Shown here one piece after another: positions 22,801-34,862 of a DNA stretch of 64,000 nt (its first letter is position 1; each line of letters starts with the position of its first letter). The translations under genes and the position numbers were made by a program. The notes beneath the pieces are model-generated. The model saw nothing but the letters and a program-made list of their open reading frames with translations. It did not search any database and was not told the origin of the DNA. This stretch comes from Archilochus colubris (taxonomy: Eukaryota > Chordata > Aves > Apodiformes > Trochilidae), in NCBI GenBank assembly GCA_023079485.1, contig CM041108.1, positions 5,146,001 to 5,210,000 of the forward strand, given 5' to 3'.

Positions 22801-25030
22801 CTCCTTTTCCAATCACCATAACTTTCTGTCTCTGCAACAGATTTATGACTCCATCTCCCGAGCTTTCCCTCGCCGCTTCGTGCTCCCTCTGCACGTGAAC
22901 TCAGACACCCCTGTGGGTAAGAATCTGAACCCACTCCCTTACACATTGGCAAGGGCTGTGAAAGATGCAGATGGCAAGGTATGTGTTAGAGACTGGTGTG
23001 ATGTCTGTGCTGAGATTGCCTCCAACTCTTGTTACCCTGGGCTAGTACCTTCTCTTGTCCACCAAGCAAGTTTGGTCCTTACTGAGATGGGACTTTGTGT
23101 TTCAGGACAAAGATCACCACATCACCTCAAATGAGAGAGGTGGTGACTACCAGAAATGATGAGCTGCATTATGAGCTGTTATAATAATTGGCCAAACTTC
23201 AGCTTCTTTGTTAACAAAATCCTTCATGCTTTCACCTGTGCACAGAACTGCTCTTTGCTTCCAGGACAGGGTGTTTGGTGGTATAGAACTGGTGGTGTCT
23301 GCTCTGAGAGGAGTTGTAGCTGTGTGTACAGATAGTGCAGGACCTGGGATTTTCTGAGCTAGCAGTGCAGGAAGACTTGGACTTGCTCCTGCTTTTCACA
23401 TAAGACTGATCCTTGAGGTTTCCAAGGTCTGGGATGTTTAGTTAGTTCTTTGGGTGAAAGAGATGAGGCAGCCAGGTTTGGATTGGTGCCTCCACCTTTC
23501 CCCAGTGGTTGTGCAGTGGGCACAAATCAGCTCTTCTGCCCACTCAAAGCTAAACTGACCCTTCTGTAATCCATACTCCTCCTAGGTCTGGTGCACACAC
23601 GAAAATCTTTACTCTGATGACTTTGAAAAGTTTGGGGGCCTGGAGTTCCCCCAGATCAACTACTCCCGGTGCAATGGGAGGAAGTACAGGTACTTCTATG
23701 GATGTGGCTTTCGGCATTTGGTTGGGGATTCCTTGGTCAAGGTTGACATAGAGACCAAGAATTTCAAGGTGAGGTGAAGTGAGATTCTTTTTTCTTCTTT
23801 TTTTGTTTTCTCCTTTTTTTTTTTTTCCACCAATGGGAGCCGTTCCACTGTACTGGCCTGGAAGATGCATCCTTTACTCTTTAGGAGTCTTCTTTCAGAT
23901 GGGTCTGGGATGACATTCTTAATTTTGCCTCCCAGGTAGCACCTCACGAATGTGGCACACTTAGCAAACAAGAAGTTTTGGTAACACTTACTGCATTTTG
24001 CAGTGAGAATGCCTTGCTTCAGCAGAGCTTTGGGTTGCTGTAGCTGTGCCTGCAGCAGCTCTGCTCTCAGGTGGGTTGGTGACAGCTCTCTCTGCTGCCA
24101 GGGCATCTCTCACCACCCTGCCTGGGCACAGCATGCTCTGCACAAGGGTGATGTGAAGGTGCTAGCTGGGATTCTGGTGTTTTCTGAGCTTCTAGCTGTG
24201 TCAGTGCAAACTGTAGGATAAAATGAGTAATAGGGACCTTTTTCCCTGCCTGTTCCCATGAGGGCACAATGGACATGCTGCCACAACAATGGCACCATCA
24301 TACTACTGGAATCAGAAGCATTAATTAGGAGGTTGCACTATAGGTTTCTTAGAGCACAGAGTGTATGCCTGTGGGGATCACTCCACTTGCAACTCTGCTA
24401 ATTGTAGTAGACAAGTACTAATGAAATGAAACACATCCCAATGTTGTTGTGCTTGTTAGGTTTGGCAGGAGGATGGATGCTACCCCTCAGAACCTGTGTT
24501 TGTGCCAGTGCCCAATGCCATGGCAGAAGACAGTGGAGTCATCTTGTCTGTGGTGGTCTCCCCCACTGAGGTAACTTGGTGCTACTGCTCTGTCAGTCAC
24601 ACAGTGTGAGGTCGAGTTTCTAAACCACAAAACTGAATGTGGGGCTTTCTGGCAGGTAGTCCTAGCATGCATTCCCCAAGGCTTGTGCCTCTGCAATTGC
24701 CAAGCACAGCCAGAAAAGCTTCAAGTAGGAATGGTCCCTGGAATGTCAGTGTTGCTTGAGTGGCACCTGTGAGTACCAGAGCTTCTGGCCAAGTGTTCTA
24801 CAGGTTTAATCTGTATGCTCTGGTTGTGCAGTTGGGCTCTCTCGTGTCTTACAGACCTAGTGGGTTGGACAGTGGCAGTTCAGTGTGGATATTCATTCTT
24901 CCTTTCCATCCTGCAGAATCAAAGTGCTTTCCTGCTTGTCCTGGATGCAGAGACCTTCAGAGAACTGGGCCGAGCAGAGGTCGCAGTGCAAATGCCTTAT
25001 GGGTTCCATGGTATCTTTACCTCCCACTGA
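13757..25030 (+). CDS. BCO2: BCO2, beta-carotene 9',10'-oxygenase (complete)
   Basis: Mitochondrial non-heme iron dioxygenase that cleaves carotenoids and xanthophylls eccentrically. Twelve coding exons: 13757-13844, 15649-15853, 16888-17099, 18460-18575, 19142-19244, 20130-20258, 20389-20549, 20994-21161, 22841-22978, 23586-23768, 24460-24570 and 24917-25030. They total 1728 nt (575 aa; human 579), in frame at every junction with GT-AG introns. The four iron-binding His are present: His222 (TAHPHY), His282 (SYYHSFG), His353 (FHQINAFED) and His569 (YGFHG). Other matches are [24 protein letters not shown] and [15 protein letters not shown]. The N-terminus is short and hydrophobic, fitting membrane association. 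Exon 4 uses the acceptor at 18459; the alternative at 18446 hits a stop. No disabling change is seen, so the enzyme should be functional. Confidence 0.97.
15050..15440 (+). repeat. Degenerate CR1-like relic in BCO2 intron 1
   Basis: Phrases such as gatttcaggaaggattacta, gagaagaacttggcttgctt and ggaggtcttttccagccctg resemble old CR1 tails. The match is weak and the edges are approximate. Confidence 0.35.
16065..16170 (-). repeat. MIR-like SINE relic in BCO2 intron 2
   Basis: The plus strand reads gctgagccacagagaggctg, tgacctactcagagtgatct and gagcagagatggggattaaa. This follows the reverse complement of the MIR core (ctgaggcacagagaggttaa ... gcagagccgggattcgaacc). It is recalled by pattern and not aligned. 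Confidence 0.4.
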
Positions 25031-25404
25031 CTGAAGACTTTGTCACCTCATCTAACTGCTTCCTTTTACCTCCCACCTTTGCATTATGTAAAGAGCAGCA
25101 GTTCACAAAGCCTGCCATGCTTTAAGGCTTCCAAGGGACAAAGTGGAAAGTCTGATGACCATCCCCTTCCCTTGGCAGCAATGCACTCTGAAGGGAAGAG
25201 AATATCAGTGTTTAGGGCAGTAACTTTGGCTGAAGTGTGTAAAGAAGAGAGGAGTAAAGCCAAGTAGTAACAGGTAGGCCCAGTAAAGGGATGTAATTTC
25301 ATCCTCATTGCATAAAGATTGCCTTCAGTGAACTTCAGAAAGTAGATGCACCCACAGAAGCTGTATTTCCAGTGCTTTTCCTCTGTACACTAATAGATCC
25401 CTCA

Positions 25405-25410
25405 AATAAA
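25405..25410 (+). terminator. BCO2: BCO2 polyadenylation signal AATAAA
   Basis: AATAAA sits 375 nt after the BCO2 stop, followed by a T/C-rich stretch (ttcttcctttcttttcttgcc). This makes 25031-25430 the probable 3' UTR. Confidence 0.7.
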
Positions 25411-25430
25411 ACCTTGTGAAGTTTCTTCCT

Positions 25431-27390
25431 TTCTTTTCTTGCCCTCACCAGACCCAGCTTAGTGCTGTGCCCCAAGAGGCAGCAGCTGCAACCCTGGCAC
25501 ACACTTTATTATTTTAAATGGTCCCATGGACATACACAAGACATCTCCACCAGGCTTCTGCTGGGTGCAGCTCTGCAGCCTGAGGTTTTCTGCCCTCCTC
25601 CCAACTCAACAAGTATGAAACACACAGAACTCCCTTAGGGCCTTGGCATCCTTTTGCTCTGAGTTGAGCAGATCAGACCCAAGCACCCTTTTGGATGCTT
25701 GCTTCTTCATCCAGGCTCCTCCAGCTCTTGTGTAGGTGAAGAGATGTGCTGAAGGAAGCCCCCTATAGACATTTACTTGCAGGCTCCTTAAGGCCACTGC
25801 AAAGTGACTGTTTACAGGAGAATGGATTCCCCTCTTGGCTGAAGGAATTTTTAAATTGCTTTGTTGTGAGAAGCCTGGAGAATGTTTTGGGTCACATCCT
25901 TGGGCAAAAACGTGCCCTGAGTTTTGAAGGAAAGTCCTTGCTTCCTATTTGCAAAGCTGCTTTGTGTTTTGTGGTTTGTTTCGGGGATTTTTTTGGGTTT
26001 TTTTTTTTTTTTTGACTCCCCATCTGGAGGCCAGCCCAGAGAGAACAGAACCAAATCAGAGCAGAGTCCCTCTACCCAAACAACCCAACTTTATCTCTGA
26101 CTTTTCTTCAACTTCCTTACAGGTCCTGGGAAAAGGCAAGGGAGAGAAGTGAGCATCCCAGAGCAGGGCTGCAGGCTGGGGAAGGCAGAGCTGCCGAAGC
26201 TGATCACTAGATGGCAAACACCTCCCGTTGCTGCTGTCCCAGCCGAGTCCCCTGCCTGTAAATTCCCACGTCAGCCACTGGAATTCCCTTCCTGTAGCCT
26301 CTCACACACAGCGGGAGGAAACAACCCCCTGGAATGATGCTGAGGAAGTGGGCAGAGTTCTGTCACCATTGCTGCTCCTTTTTAAAATTTTCTCGGGGAG
26401 AGGCAGAGGTTCACCTGAAAACCCTCTGTAATGGAACAAGGCAGAGCTGCAGATCAGTAAATGCTCTGCTCTGCAAAGCCTGTTCTGGGTTTTTGCAGCT
26501 GTACTTCCAATAGCACGCAATCCTAGCCCCTGGCTGGGTCCTGTGCACACAGGCTTTACACCACCACCTTCAGAGCTCTATTTTCTCCTGCTCCTCTCAC
26601 GGAGAATCTGCCCTGAGGCTTGGATTTTCCCCACTCAGTCAAAGGTGCAGATACATTCTGTTATTCCTGGGGCACCAATGACTTCCAGGAATTAAGGGAA
26701 CATGCAGATGTTCAAGCACTGCAGAACTGAGGTCCTACCCCATCTCACCAAGCTTTCTGAGTCTCATCACACTTTATGGATCCCTCTGTTTGAACTCCAC
26801 GAATGTTATTAACAAGTGCAGTCCTTCGAGTCTGTCAGGCTCACCCAGGGGGTCAAATTAGTTTGCCAAGATAGAAAGGGAATTCTAAATCAGAATTTGA
26901 ACTAAGCAGAAAGGTTGGCTCGTTGGTATTCAGCAGCATCACTTCTCCCAGTACCTTTGGACACAGATGAACAAAAGCAATTTGCACTGGAAAATGTAAC
27001 GTATGGTTTTCAGTCTCACATTCTGTTCATTCAGAGCCAATTCTTCCCCATGATGTTGGTAGCTGTTCTCAGAGACCTTCCAGTTTAAGCCAATGCACAA
27101 TGAAACTGCAAGAAATGAGCTGTCGGCAGCCGGTGTGGGAAAGCATTTGCTGCAGCAGCTCAAACCGATCAGAGCTGCTGCCATCCCCTATTTTAATGAC
27201 ATAGCTTTCAGGAGCTGCCATGCTGTAGAGACCCATTAAGCTCCGTTTTTTTGGGCTCACAGCTTCAGAGTTGTACACTTCCACCCAAAATCATTCCCTA
27301 AATGAAATCCCAGCTCAGATGATACCCCGGTTTGGTGGGGCTGTCACTCTTCAACAGCCCTGTTCATTTTCTCTCTGTACCCCTCATTCA
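25431..27390. other. BCO2-PTS intergenic spacer
   Basis: About 2 kb of unique DNA with a T-homopolymer near 25997-26014 and no supported exon. Small open frames here have no recognisable product. Confidence 0.6.
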
Positions 27391-27399
27391 TACGAGTAT

Positions 27400-27910
27400 C
27401 GCGGGCAGGAGACAGGAGCTGGGGACAAGGAGGGGACAAGGAGGGGACAAGCTGGAGCAGCCAGCACTTTGTCCACTTGCGCATCCCGGCGGGACAAGGC
27501 TGCCGCTCCCCCGAACGCCTGCGAGAGCCGCAGGGAGACCCCCGGGGGAAGGGCTTAGGACCCCCCCGTCGGCTCTGCCGAACCGAGCCGAGGCACCGCT
27601 CCGCCCCGCAACCCGGATGGAACCCGACCCGCGCAAGCGCTGCCCAGCGCGGTTCCGCCATGGCGCTTCCCGCAGCGCGTCTGGCGCGGATCTCCCGCAG
27701 CGTCTCCTTCAGCGCTTGCCACCGGCTGCACAGGTGAGCGGCACCGGTACCGCCGCTCCGGGATGCGGGCAGACCCGCGGGTTCCCAGCTTTCCCTCCCT
27801 GATCCCGGCTTTTCCCCCCGGGAGCGTCCGTGGTGCGGGGGGGGAGCCGGAGCCTCCCGAGTCTCCTTGGGCTCAGCTCGTTCCCTGCATCCCGGAGCAT
27901 CCCGTCCTGT
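27400..27910 (+). promoter_or_regulatory. PTS: CpG island spanning the PTS promoter and exon 1
   Basis: Dense CpG block around the PTS start codon. It begins with three direct copies of an 11-nt G-rich unit (ggggacaagga, 27421-27450) and has no obvious TATA box. This is the usual layout for a housekeeping promoter. Confidence 0.8.
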
Positions 27911-30900
27911 TTTGGGATACCGGTGCTTAACTCGTGTTAAGGGGAAGGGAAGTTTTGGGTTGAAACGGGACGAATTCTGCACCTCCTCTGCTACCTCCTG
28001 GCCTCGAAAATTCCATATTCCTAAAGGGTGTCAGCCACTGCTTGCAGTGGACACTTGAATTTCTTCAAAAAAAAGCTTCACAGAGGGAACTCGTCCTTTC
28101 TGCTTCTTGGGGAAGCTTCCTAAGCTTTGTTAGTTAATGATAAATAATAATCTGCATAGTTTGCTCCAGGCACTTCCTCCCAGGAGCCCCAGGGATTTGG
28201 CCATGTTTGTATGGGAGCAGCTGTTTGTGTTTATACAGAAGTGGTATTAGTTGTTAAAAACCTCCATATATAAACACAAAACTACAGAAAAAAACACCCT
28301 GTTGTCAACAGCATCTTTTCCTGGGCCAGATACTCACCTAGTTCCTTTTGTGCCTCCTGAGTAGGAAAAGCTAATGGGTAAAATTTGGGAAAAGTGAATT
28401 GATGGAAGAGCTGGGAAGCCACAGACATCTGCAATGGATCCTGAAACACTGTGTCTGTGTCTCACAGCAAATCACTGAGTGATGAAGAAAACCTGAAGCT
28501 GTTTGGGAAATGCAACAATCCAAATGGCCATGGCCACAACTATAAAGGTAAGGAGGTGATTTCCATGCTTATTCAGGTGCTCATGGCCAGAGGCTGCTCC
28601 CAGGCAGGCTGAGGATGGATGTGGAGTAAAATATGGGAGAGCTGGACCAGTCTTGTGTCTCAGCTGTCTGCTGGGGCTTTTAGTGGCTGCTTTTGGGGTT
28701 TTTTTAGAATTATAAGGAACTCTATGCAGCAGGAGGGTTCAACCATGGTGGAAACAAGGGGTTTAAGCTTGGATTAGCATGCTATTAAGTAGGTAATAAA
28801 GATTTATCTCAAAATATCACTTTGTGAGTCAGATCTGCTTGCTTATAATCTGCAAAATCATGGTGCTTTGAATGAAGATTTTGCTAAGTAAAAGACGTGC
28901 AATTTAAGCAGCCTACAGGCTTTATTTGAATATTGTTTGTACAGGTTTTCCTCCTACCATCTATACCCTGTGCACGTAGAATCACATCTTTCCAGTTCCT
29001 AGGCTGGCTCCTGGGTTAGCACTGTGCCTTGTAGGTACCCTGAAACCTCTGCTACAGAGCTACAGGTCTGACCAGGGATGATAGGTTGGCAGCTTGCTGG
29101 ACTGAAGATCTGTCCCTCGTTTTAAAGCTGACGTAAAAGCACAGCAGCTTTTGCTTTCTCACAGAAGTACATTGGTGCTGGGAAGCCTGCACCAGGCTTT
29201 GTAGGTTAGCAGTGAATGAGTTGTTCATCTCAATCAGCTGTAATTTTTGTTATTAGGTTTGTGGTGTCATCATGACCTGATATTTTCTTTTTTCCAGTGA
29301 TAGTCACTGTGCGGGGAGAGGTAAGTGTGAGCAGCACTTTTTCCCCATTCCCATTCCCACAGGGATAGATGGGTCCCTGTCTTACACAGGACTCTACCTC
29401 AGTTGCTGGGTTTCCCAGGGTATTTGTGGAAATGCTGTGCAGATCATTGTAGAAGAAGATTTTCCATAATCACTGCTTTAGGATATAGAGGGGACCATAT
29501 TTAAGTCCAAGGCCCAGCTCCCAGAACATGTAGGCTCTGCTCAGATCTGGGGGGCACTTTTGGATGATTCCTGAGCCACAGAGAGACTTAGCACTTCCAG
29601 TAAGTGATTCTCTGTGATCTTTTATCAGGGTATTTTGCCATACATAAATATAAAAGGAAACTCTGCTTTTGCAGTTGTTTTTCAGTCTTCATCCTGTCGC
29701 TGCTCTGTGTGTTCTGCAGAGTGGTTCAGGCAGTCCTTTGGTTTTGATGGCTTCCAAGCAACTTTCTGAGCATTTCCAGTTCAGGGTTTCTGTTCAGATC
29801 TGACAGTAAAATTCTAAAGCCTCTTCCTTCTGCATTCCCCAAATATCCTGTGAGCTATGAAGCTGATTTTGTTCCTGGGGCTGTGCCTTCTCCAGATGGG
29901 AGGATGGGCTCTGTTTTGTCCCTGTTTGTTCAACCCAGCATTTTAGTGCCTGTTTTGCTACTTACGGTTGTGCTAGATTGTTGCTTGAAGACCAAACATT
30001 TCAGTGAGTTTTTCCCTCCTGGTCTCAGCTTTTATGAGGCAGTGGAGTTGTTTGTATCTTGCCTTTGGGAACATCATGGTTTGTAGTGCTGGAGCTCAGT
30101 GTGTGAAGGTGAAAAGAAAATTTTCTTGTGGCTTTGGTGTCCTGGGTGCAGAGATATTCTCAGTCTGGTTTGCACAAGCTCATGGCAGCCTTGGTAATCA
30201 GGATGTGTAGCTAGGCTACTAATCTCACTTTTGTTTTCCCTGCAGATTGACCCTGTCTCGGGAATGGTTATAAACCTGACAGACCTGAAAGAATACATGC
30301 AGGTAACAGCACTGCTTTCCTACTCATCCCCTGGGAGAATTGGATAGAGCTTAGCAGCTTGGTTAGTACCAGGGCAGAGACATGGGGAATTGATGATGGT
30401 AGGAAATAAAGAAGAAATTAAAGAATGATTTAAGACTAAAATGCTTTAGCACTGTGATGTGTCTCCAGCTAGGAAGCTAACTGGGAGATGCAGGGCTCTT
30501 ACACTTTTTTAGAAGTATTGTTGCCTTATTCCAATCCCAGGTGCTTGGAAATTTGAACCTCAAGTCCACTGTGTATCCAGGACAAGATTCCCTTACTTTT
30601 TTTTCCTGCAGGAGGCGATCATGGAACCACTTGACCACAAAAACCTGGATAAGGATGTGCCTTACTTTGCTGAGGTTGTGAGGTGGGTGATGGAGACTCC
30701 TTGGGGCATCAGGGTCCAGGAATAGTCTTAAGAGCTTGGTCCTAAACCTGAAAGAGCAGCCTTAACCCCTGTGTGTGCAACACCCCAGTGACACAGATCT
30801 GTGCCTGTTGCCTGCCCTGTGCCAGGATGGGTCCCCTGTACCCAGGAGGGCATCACTGGCTCATGTCTGAGGAGCCCATCACAAGCTAGCACTTGGCACA

Positions 30901-31262
30901 TTAGTCTGCCTTGTGAGCAGCCTGGGGAGACAGATTTGTCCTGTTAATTAAACCTCATTTCATCCATGGGTGCTGCTGAGGATTCGAGTCCCACTTGCAT
31001 TCAGGGTGTCACCATGTGAAAGCTGCCCACGTGGCTCCCTGTGGCCTTCAGCATCCCCCCTGGCTACACCTCCCTCAAATATTGCTGTCAGTTCTGAATC
31101 TGCTCATGTTTTGCTCTTAGCACCACAGAGAATGTTGCTGTATTCATCTGGGAAAACCTCAAGAAGCTCCTGCCCACAGGAACTCTTTATAAAGTCAAAG
31201 TCTATGAAACGGACCAGAACGTTGTTGTTTACAAAGGAGAAGAAACAATCTCTGAGAAGTAA
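27660..31262 (+). CDS. PTS: PTS, 6-pyruvoyltetrahydropterin synthase (complete)
   Basis: Converts 7,8-dihydroneopterin triphosphate to 6-pyruvoyltetrahydropterin, the second step of tetrahydrobiopterin synthesis. Exons are 27660-27733, 28468-28547, 29298-29320 (23 nt, as in human), 30246-30302, 30612-30682 and 31121-31262: 447 nt, 148 aa (human 145). Zinc ligands are His21 (SACHRL), His46 and His48 (GHGHNY). Catalytic residues are Cys40 (GKCNNPNG), Asp86-His87 (PLDHKNL) and Glu131 (VYETD). All introns are GT-AG. The start has a strong context (gccATGG). The first dozen residues differ from human, and the C-terminus runs six residues (ETISEK) past the point where human ends (KGE). Confidence 0.97.
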
Positions 31263-31493
31263 GATGATCCTCAGCTCAGCTGGTCAGAAAGGCTGCTGCA
31301 GAATCAGATCAGTGGGTGCCAATGGGTCCTGCATTACCTAAGGACAAATTACAGATGTTTCCCCAGGATCCTTGCAGCAGCTTGCACCTTGGGTTCTCAG
31401 GACTTGCTGATTTGTCTGCTTTTTCTCAAGACATTCCTGTTTTGCAAACCCAGAGAACCAAGCTGGTGTGAAGTGTACAATTGTGCCATGGTA

Positions 31494-31499
31494 AATAAA
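31494..31499 (+). terminator. PTS: PTS polyadenylation signal AATAAA
   Basis: AATAAA lies 232 nt after the PTS stop in ccatggtaaataaagcagc, giving a short 3' UTR ending near 31515. Confidence 0.7.
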
Positions 31500-31519
31500 G
31501 CAGCTTTCTAGAGAGGAGA

Positions 31520-34500
31520 AAGCCTGGTAAAACGTGTGTCCTCTCCAGTCAGAAAAAGCTTTGATACATTTTTTTTTTCCTGTGCTACAGGCTTATTTCT
31601 TCTCATGGCTAACAGGTCTTTCTCTGCATGGACTGGTATGGTGAGCAGTGTAGTTGCTTACAAAGCAGTTCCCCATCCAAACTGCAGCTAAAGAGAACAG
31701 GATGTTGTTGAGAATCAGCATGGGGAATCAGCTGAGGAAACTCTGAAGTGAGAACATTGCAGCCCCAGAGTGCCCTGACGTGTGGGTGGAAGTGGAAGTT
31801 GTCAAGAATAAGCCCTTAAATACTCTGTTGAAGGTTTGATGATAGAATGCTGTTAATCTGAGAAAATTCTGGCTGGGTTTGTCTGATTGTAGTGCAAGTG
31901 CTCACTTCTTTGATACTCCCTGGTGCAGATGTAATAATCCTCACCTTGCTGAGGAGCCAGCCCTGCTATGGGAGACTCCATCCTGCAGCTCAGCATGGAC
32001 AGCTGAAATATTAGGGGAGGACCTGTGGTACCTTGAGCCCATATCTACTGAAGCCTTGTTGGCAGCAGCAGCAGCCAGGTAAAGCATATTTTCCTTAGGG
32101 AAGTTTTATTTTCATCACCAGAATCCCCTGTTACAAAGGCCTTGGAGACAAAAGAAGCACTGGGTCTGCATCAGGGCTGCAGGTTCCTACCCCTTAAGAT
32201 TTCCTGCAATTGCAGATGTGCTGTGAAAGTGAAGTTCTTGAAGGGGATGTAAAACCAGTTCTGGAGCTGAGTGGTTGGGTACAGTTGCTGTGGTTAACAG
32301 CTGGAAGATCCAGGGGCAGAAGTGGCAGTACTGATTCTTCTTATCTCAGGAGCAACATCCTGAAGGGTGATTAGGTGTGGTCATGAAGAATGACTTAACA
32401 CATGTAATTAGAAAGTGTTATCCAGGGGAGTAATTCCCTTGCTTTACAAGGAAAATGTGCATCTGAATAATGGTAGCAAACAGCACTGTTTAGAAAGGTT
32501 TAATGGAGCTTGCCTAATTGTTAACCTTGGCTGCACTCCAGTCAGGGCTGGGTAAAGGATCTCTCTGTAGTTATCAGTTCTGTGAGTAGTTTTTACTGTT
32601 TCAGAAATACTTCTGACTGCTTTCTTTTGAACTGTGACTGCTTTGTGTGAGGATGAACAGTTCTGTGCTGTCTCCTGCCTCGATCCACGAGAGCTGTGGA
32701 TGAGCTCTGGAAAGGGAATAGTAAGAAAGGTCTGGAGATCAGGGATGTCTCAATATTCTGTGCAACCTCTGACATGGGAGCTCTGGCACAAGGTTTGGCT
32801 GAAGGTTCATTTCAGTGTCACATGGGGACAGATTGCTCTGTGCCTCAGATGAAGACAGCTCAGTGTTGACACACTATTGCTGCTTTTTTCTCCCCTTTTA
32901 TTTATTTATTTTTTTTTTGTCCTCACAAATGAGGAACCTGTCATTCTTTTTTCATTGTGGTCTCTGGACAGGGAGGTTTTGCAGCTTATCTGACTGTGCC
33001 TGCTGGTCTGTGGTACAGTGGTGTGATCATTCCTGTTTGCTGAAATGATGTAAATCACACTGGATAATAATCTGCTGTGGTGATTCACAGAGCATTTGGT
33101 GTCTTCAGTGAGTCAGGAGCCTTTATCACCAGAGTAATTTAGCTGTTGACAAAAACCAAGCATACAAATGGCTATATCTGTGTTGCACAGCCCATTATCG
33201 ATATTTACATCAAGTCAGGTGCTGGGCCAGAAAAAAGCTAACATGGATTCCTGATCTTGGGCTGCTTTGACAGCACAGCCCTGACAAAGTCCCCCCATAG
33301 CTTGGGCAGTTGCATTTCTTGCTGTGTTGCATGTTGGAGATGTATCCCTGGTCTCTCTGGTTTAAATGGAAGCAGCTCTGGGGAGAGGGAGGTAAATGAT
33401 CTGAGTGGGCAATGTCTTGGGTGAAGGGAGCTGGCAGCATCAGAGCTGGAGTTGGATGTGCCTGCAGCTCAAGAAATTAAAGTGTATTTTGTCCTTACCC
33501 ACTCAGAGGGACCTTGATCTTTGGAGGTGCTTGTGAGCTCCATGTAGGGAAGTCTCTGTAGGGATCAGCTTCCAGATTCACAGGTTGGGAGAGAATTAAT
33601 GCCCATAATTAAACATTAAGCACCTCTCGTGCTGTAATTTAGTTACTGAGTGATGAAATTCTTTGAAGGAGAACTGTTCAGGTGAGGGATGGGGTTGAAG
33701 ACAGCAACTAAGAAGGGTCAAAGCTGATCTCAAGGAGCTACTGCAGGAGCAAACCATCTGGCTTTGTGCATGTGAATTGAACAAGTGATAGAAGGGCAGC
33801 AGGACCAGAACTGTGCTGTGCTGAGTAAGGACAGAGAGGGAAGACCCAATTCTGCCTTCCTGTCCTATGGAAAGAGAAATCATCAGGTTACATAGAAGAG
33901 GAGTTCTGGCAGGGCAGGGACTGGGCAAATGGGACTGTGCAGGAGGTTGGGCCACATTGATCGTCACATGCACCGCACTTCATCTTGTGCCTCAGCTGAT
34001 GTCCCCATTTGGCTCTGTTTCTTGGGAACATTTATTCCCATTCTGCCTCACTGCAAGGAGAAAGAGACTCACTCTTTTTTCCTGAGGTCGCAAAGCAGTG
34101 CTCAGCCCCAGCTTTTGTGTTCTGGGAGGTGGGAACTGATCATTTTCTACTGACATCAGGGAAAAAAGGGACCTCATTACAAGAGGAGAAGCAAAGTGAA
34201 AACCATCAGCTCAGGACTGACAGGAGTTCTACCACTCATGCCACTCCCCAGCCTGTTATTTGGAGTTCATTGTTGCCCCAACAATGACCAAGTTAATAAA
34301 TAATCCAGGCATTGCTTCTGATGAGGAACTGTGTGTGGGACCTGGAGCCCCCAACCAGGAGCTGTTCCTCTTGAGTTCAGACACCTGGCAGGACCTTGCA
34401 ATTCCTCAGCTGAAGTTTGTCCCTGTGAGGTGGCTTTTTGTGTATGTGCACAGTACCTGGAAGGCAATGAAAGCTGCAGAGGTGCTCACAGAACCTCTGA

Positions 34501-34619
34501 GCTCTGCTTGCTTCAGAGCCCACGACTGGCAGTGGCTTGGGAGGGGGTTAAGGGGTTAAATGAAGCAAGAGGGAGCACCCAGCTTTGTCCTGGAAAAGGC
34601 TGGGGAGGGCACTGAGAAG
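31520..34619. other. PTS-PLET1 intergenic spacer, left part
   Basis: Unique DNA with no supported exon. Several overlapping open frames around 33.6-34.6 kb occur on both strands with no recognised protein, splice pattern or repeat. Confidence 0.55.
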
Positions 34620-34629
34620 TGAGCTGGAG

Positions 34630-34862
34630 GCTGTCAGGGAATTGTTTGGGTTGGAAAAGGTCTTCAAGGTCACCAAGTCCAACTGTTAACCCAGCACTGC
34701 CAAGGCCACCACTAAAAGCAGGTCCCTCAGCATCCCTCCTTTCAGGGAGCTGTAGGGAGTGGTTCCTCCCCAACCTCCTTTTCTCTGGGCTGGACAATCC
34801 CAGTTCCCCCAGATGCTCCTCAGACTTGGGCTCTGGACCCCTCACCAGCAGCCTCAGAGGGC
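34630..34862 (-). repeat. CR1 LINE fragment, antisense
   Basis: The plus strand reads gggttggaaaaggtcttcaa, ccaagtccaactgttaaccc, agcactgccaaggccaccac and caggtccctcagcat, then jumps to tttcagggagctgtagggag and cccagttcccccagatgctcc. This is the reverse complement of the CR1 3' region with an internal deletion of the middle part. Confidence 0.85.

Noticed and set aside
34260..34615. Overlapping 90-110 codon frames near 34.3-34.8 kb as a gene
   Set aside because: Several frames are open on both strands, part is the antisense CR1 fragment, and no splice-consistent homologous exon is visible.
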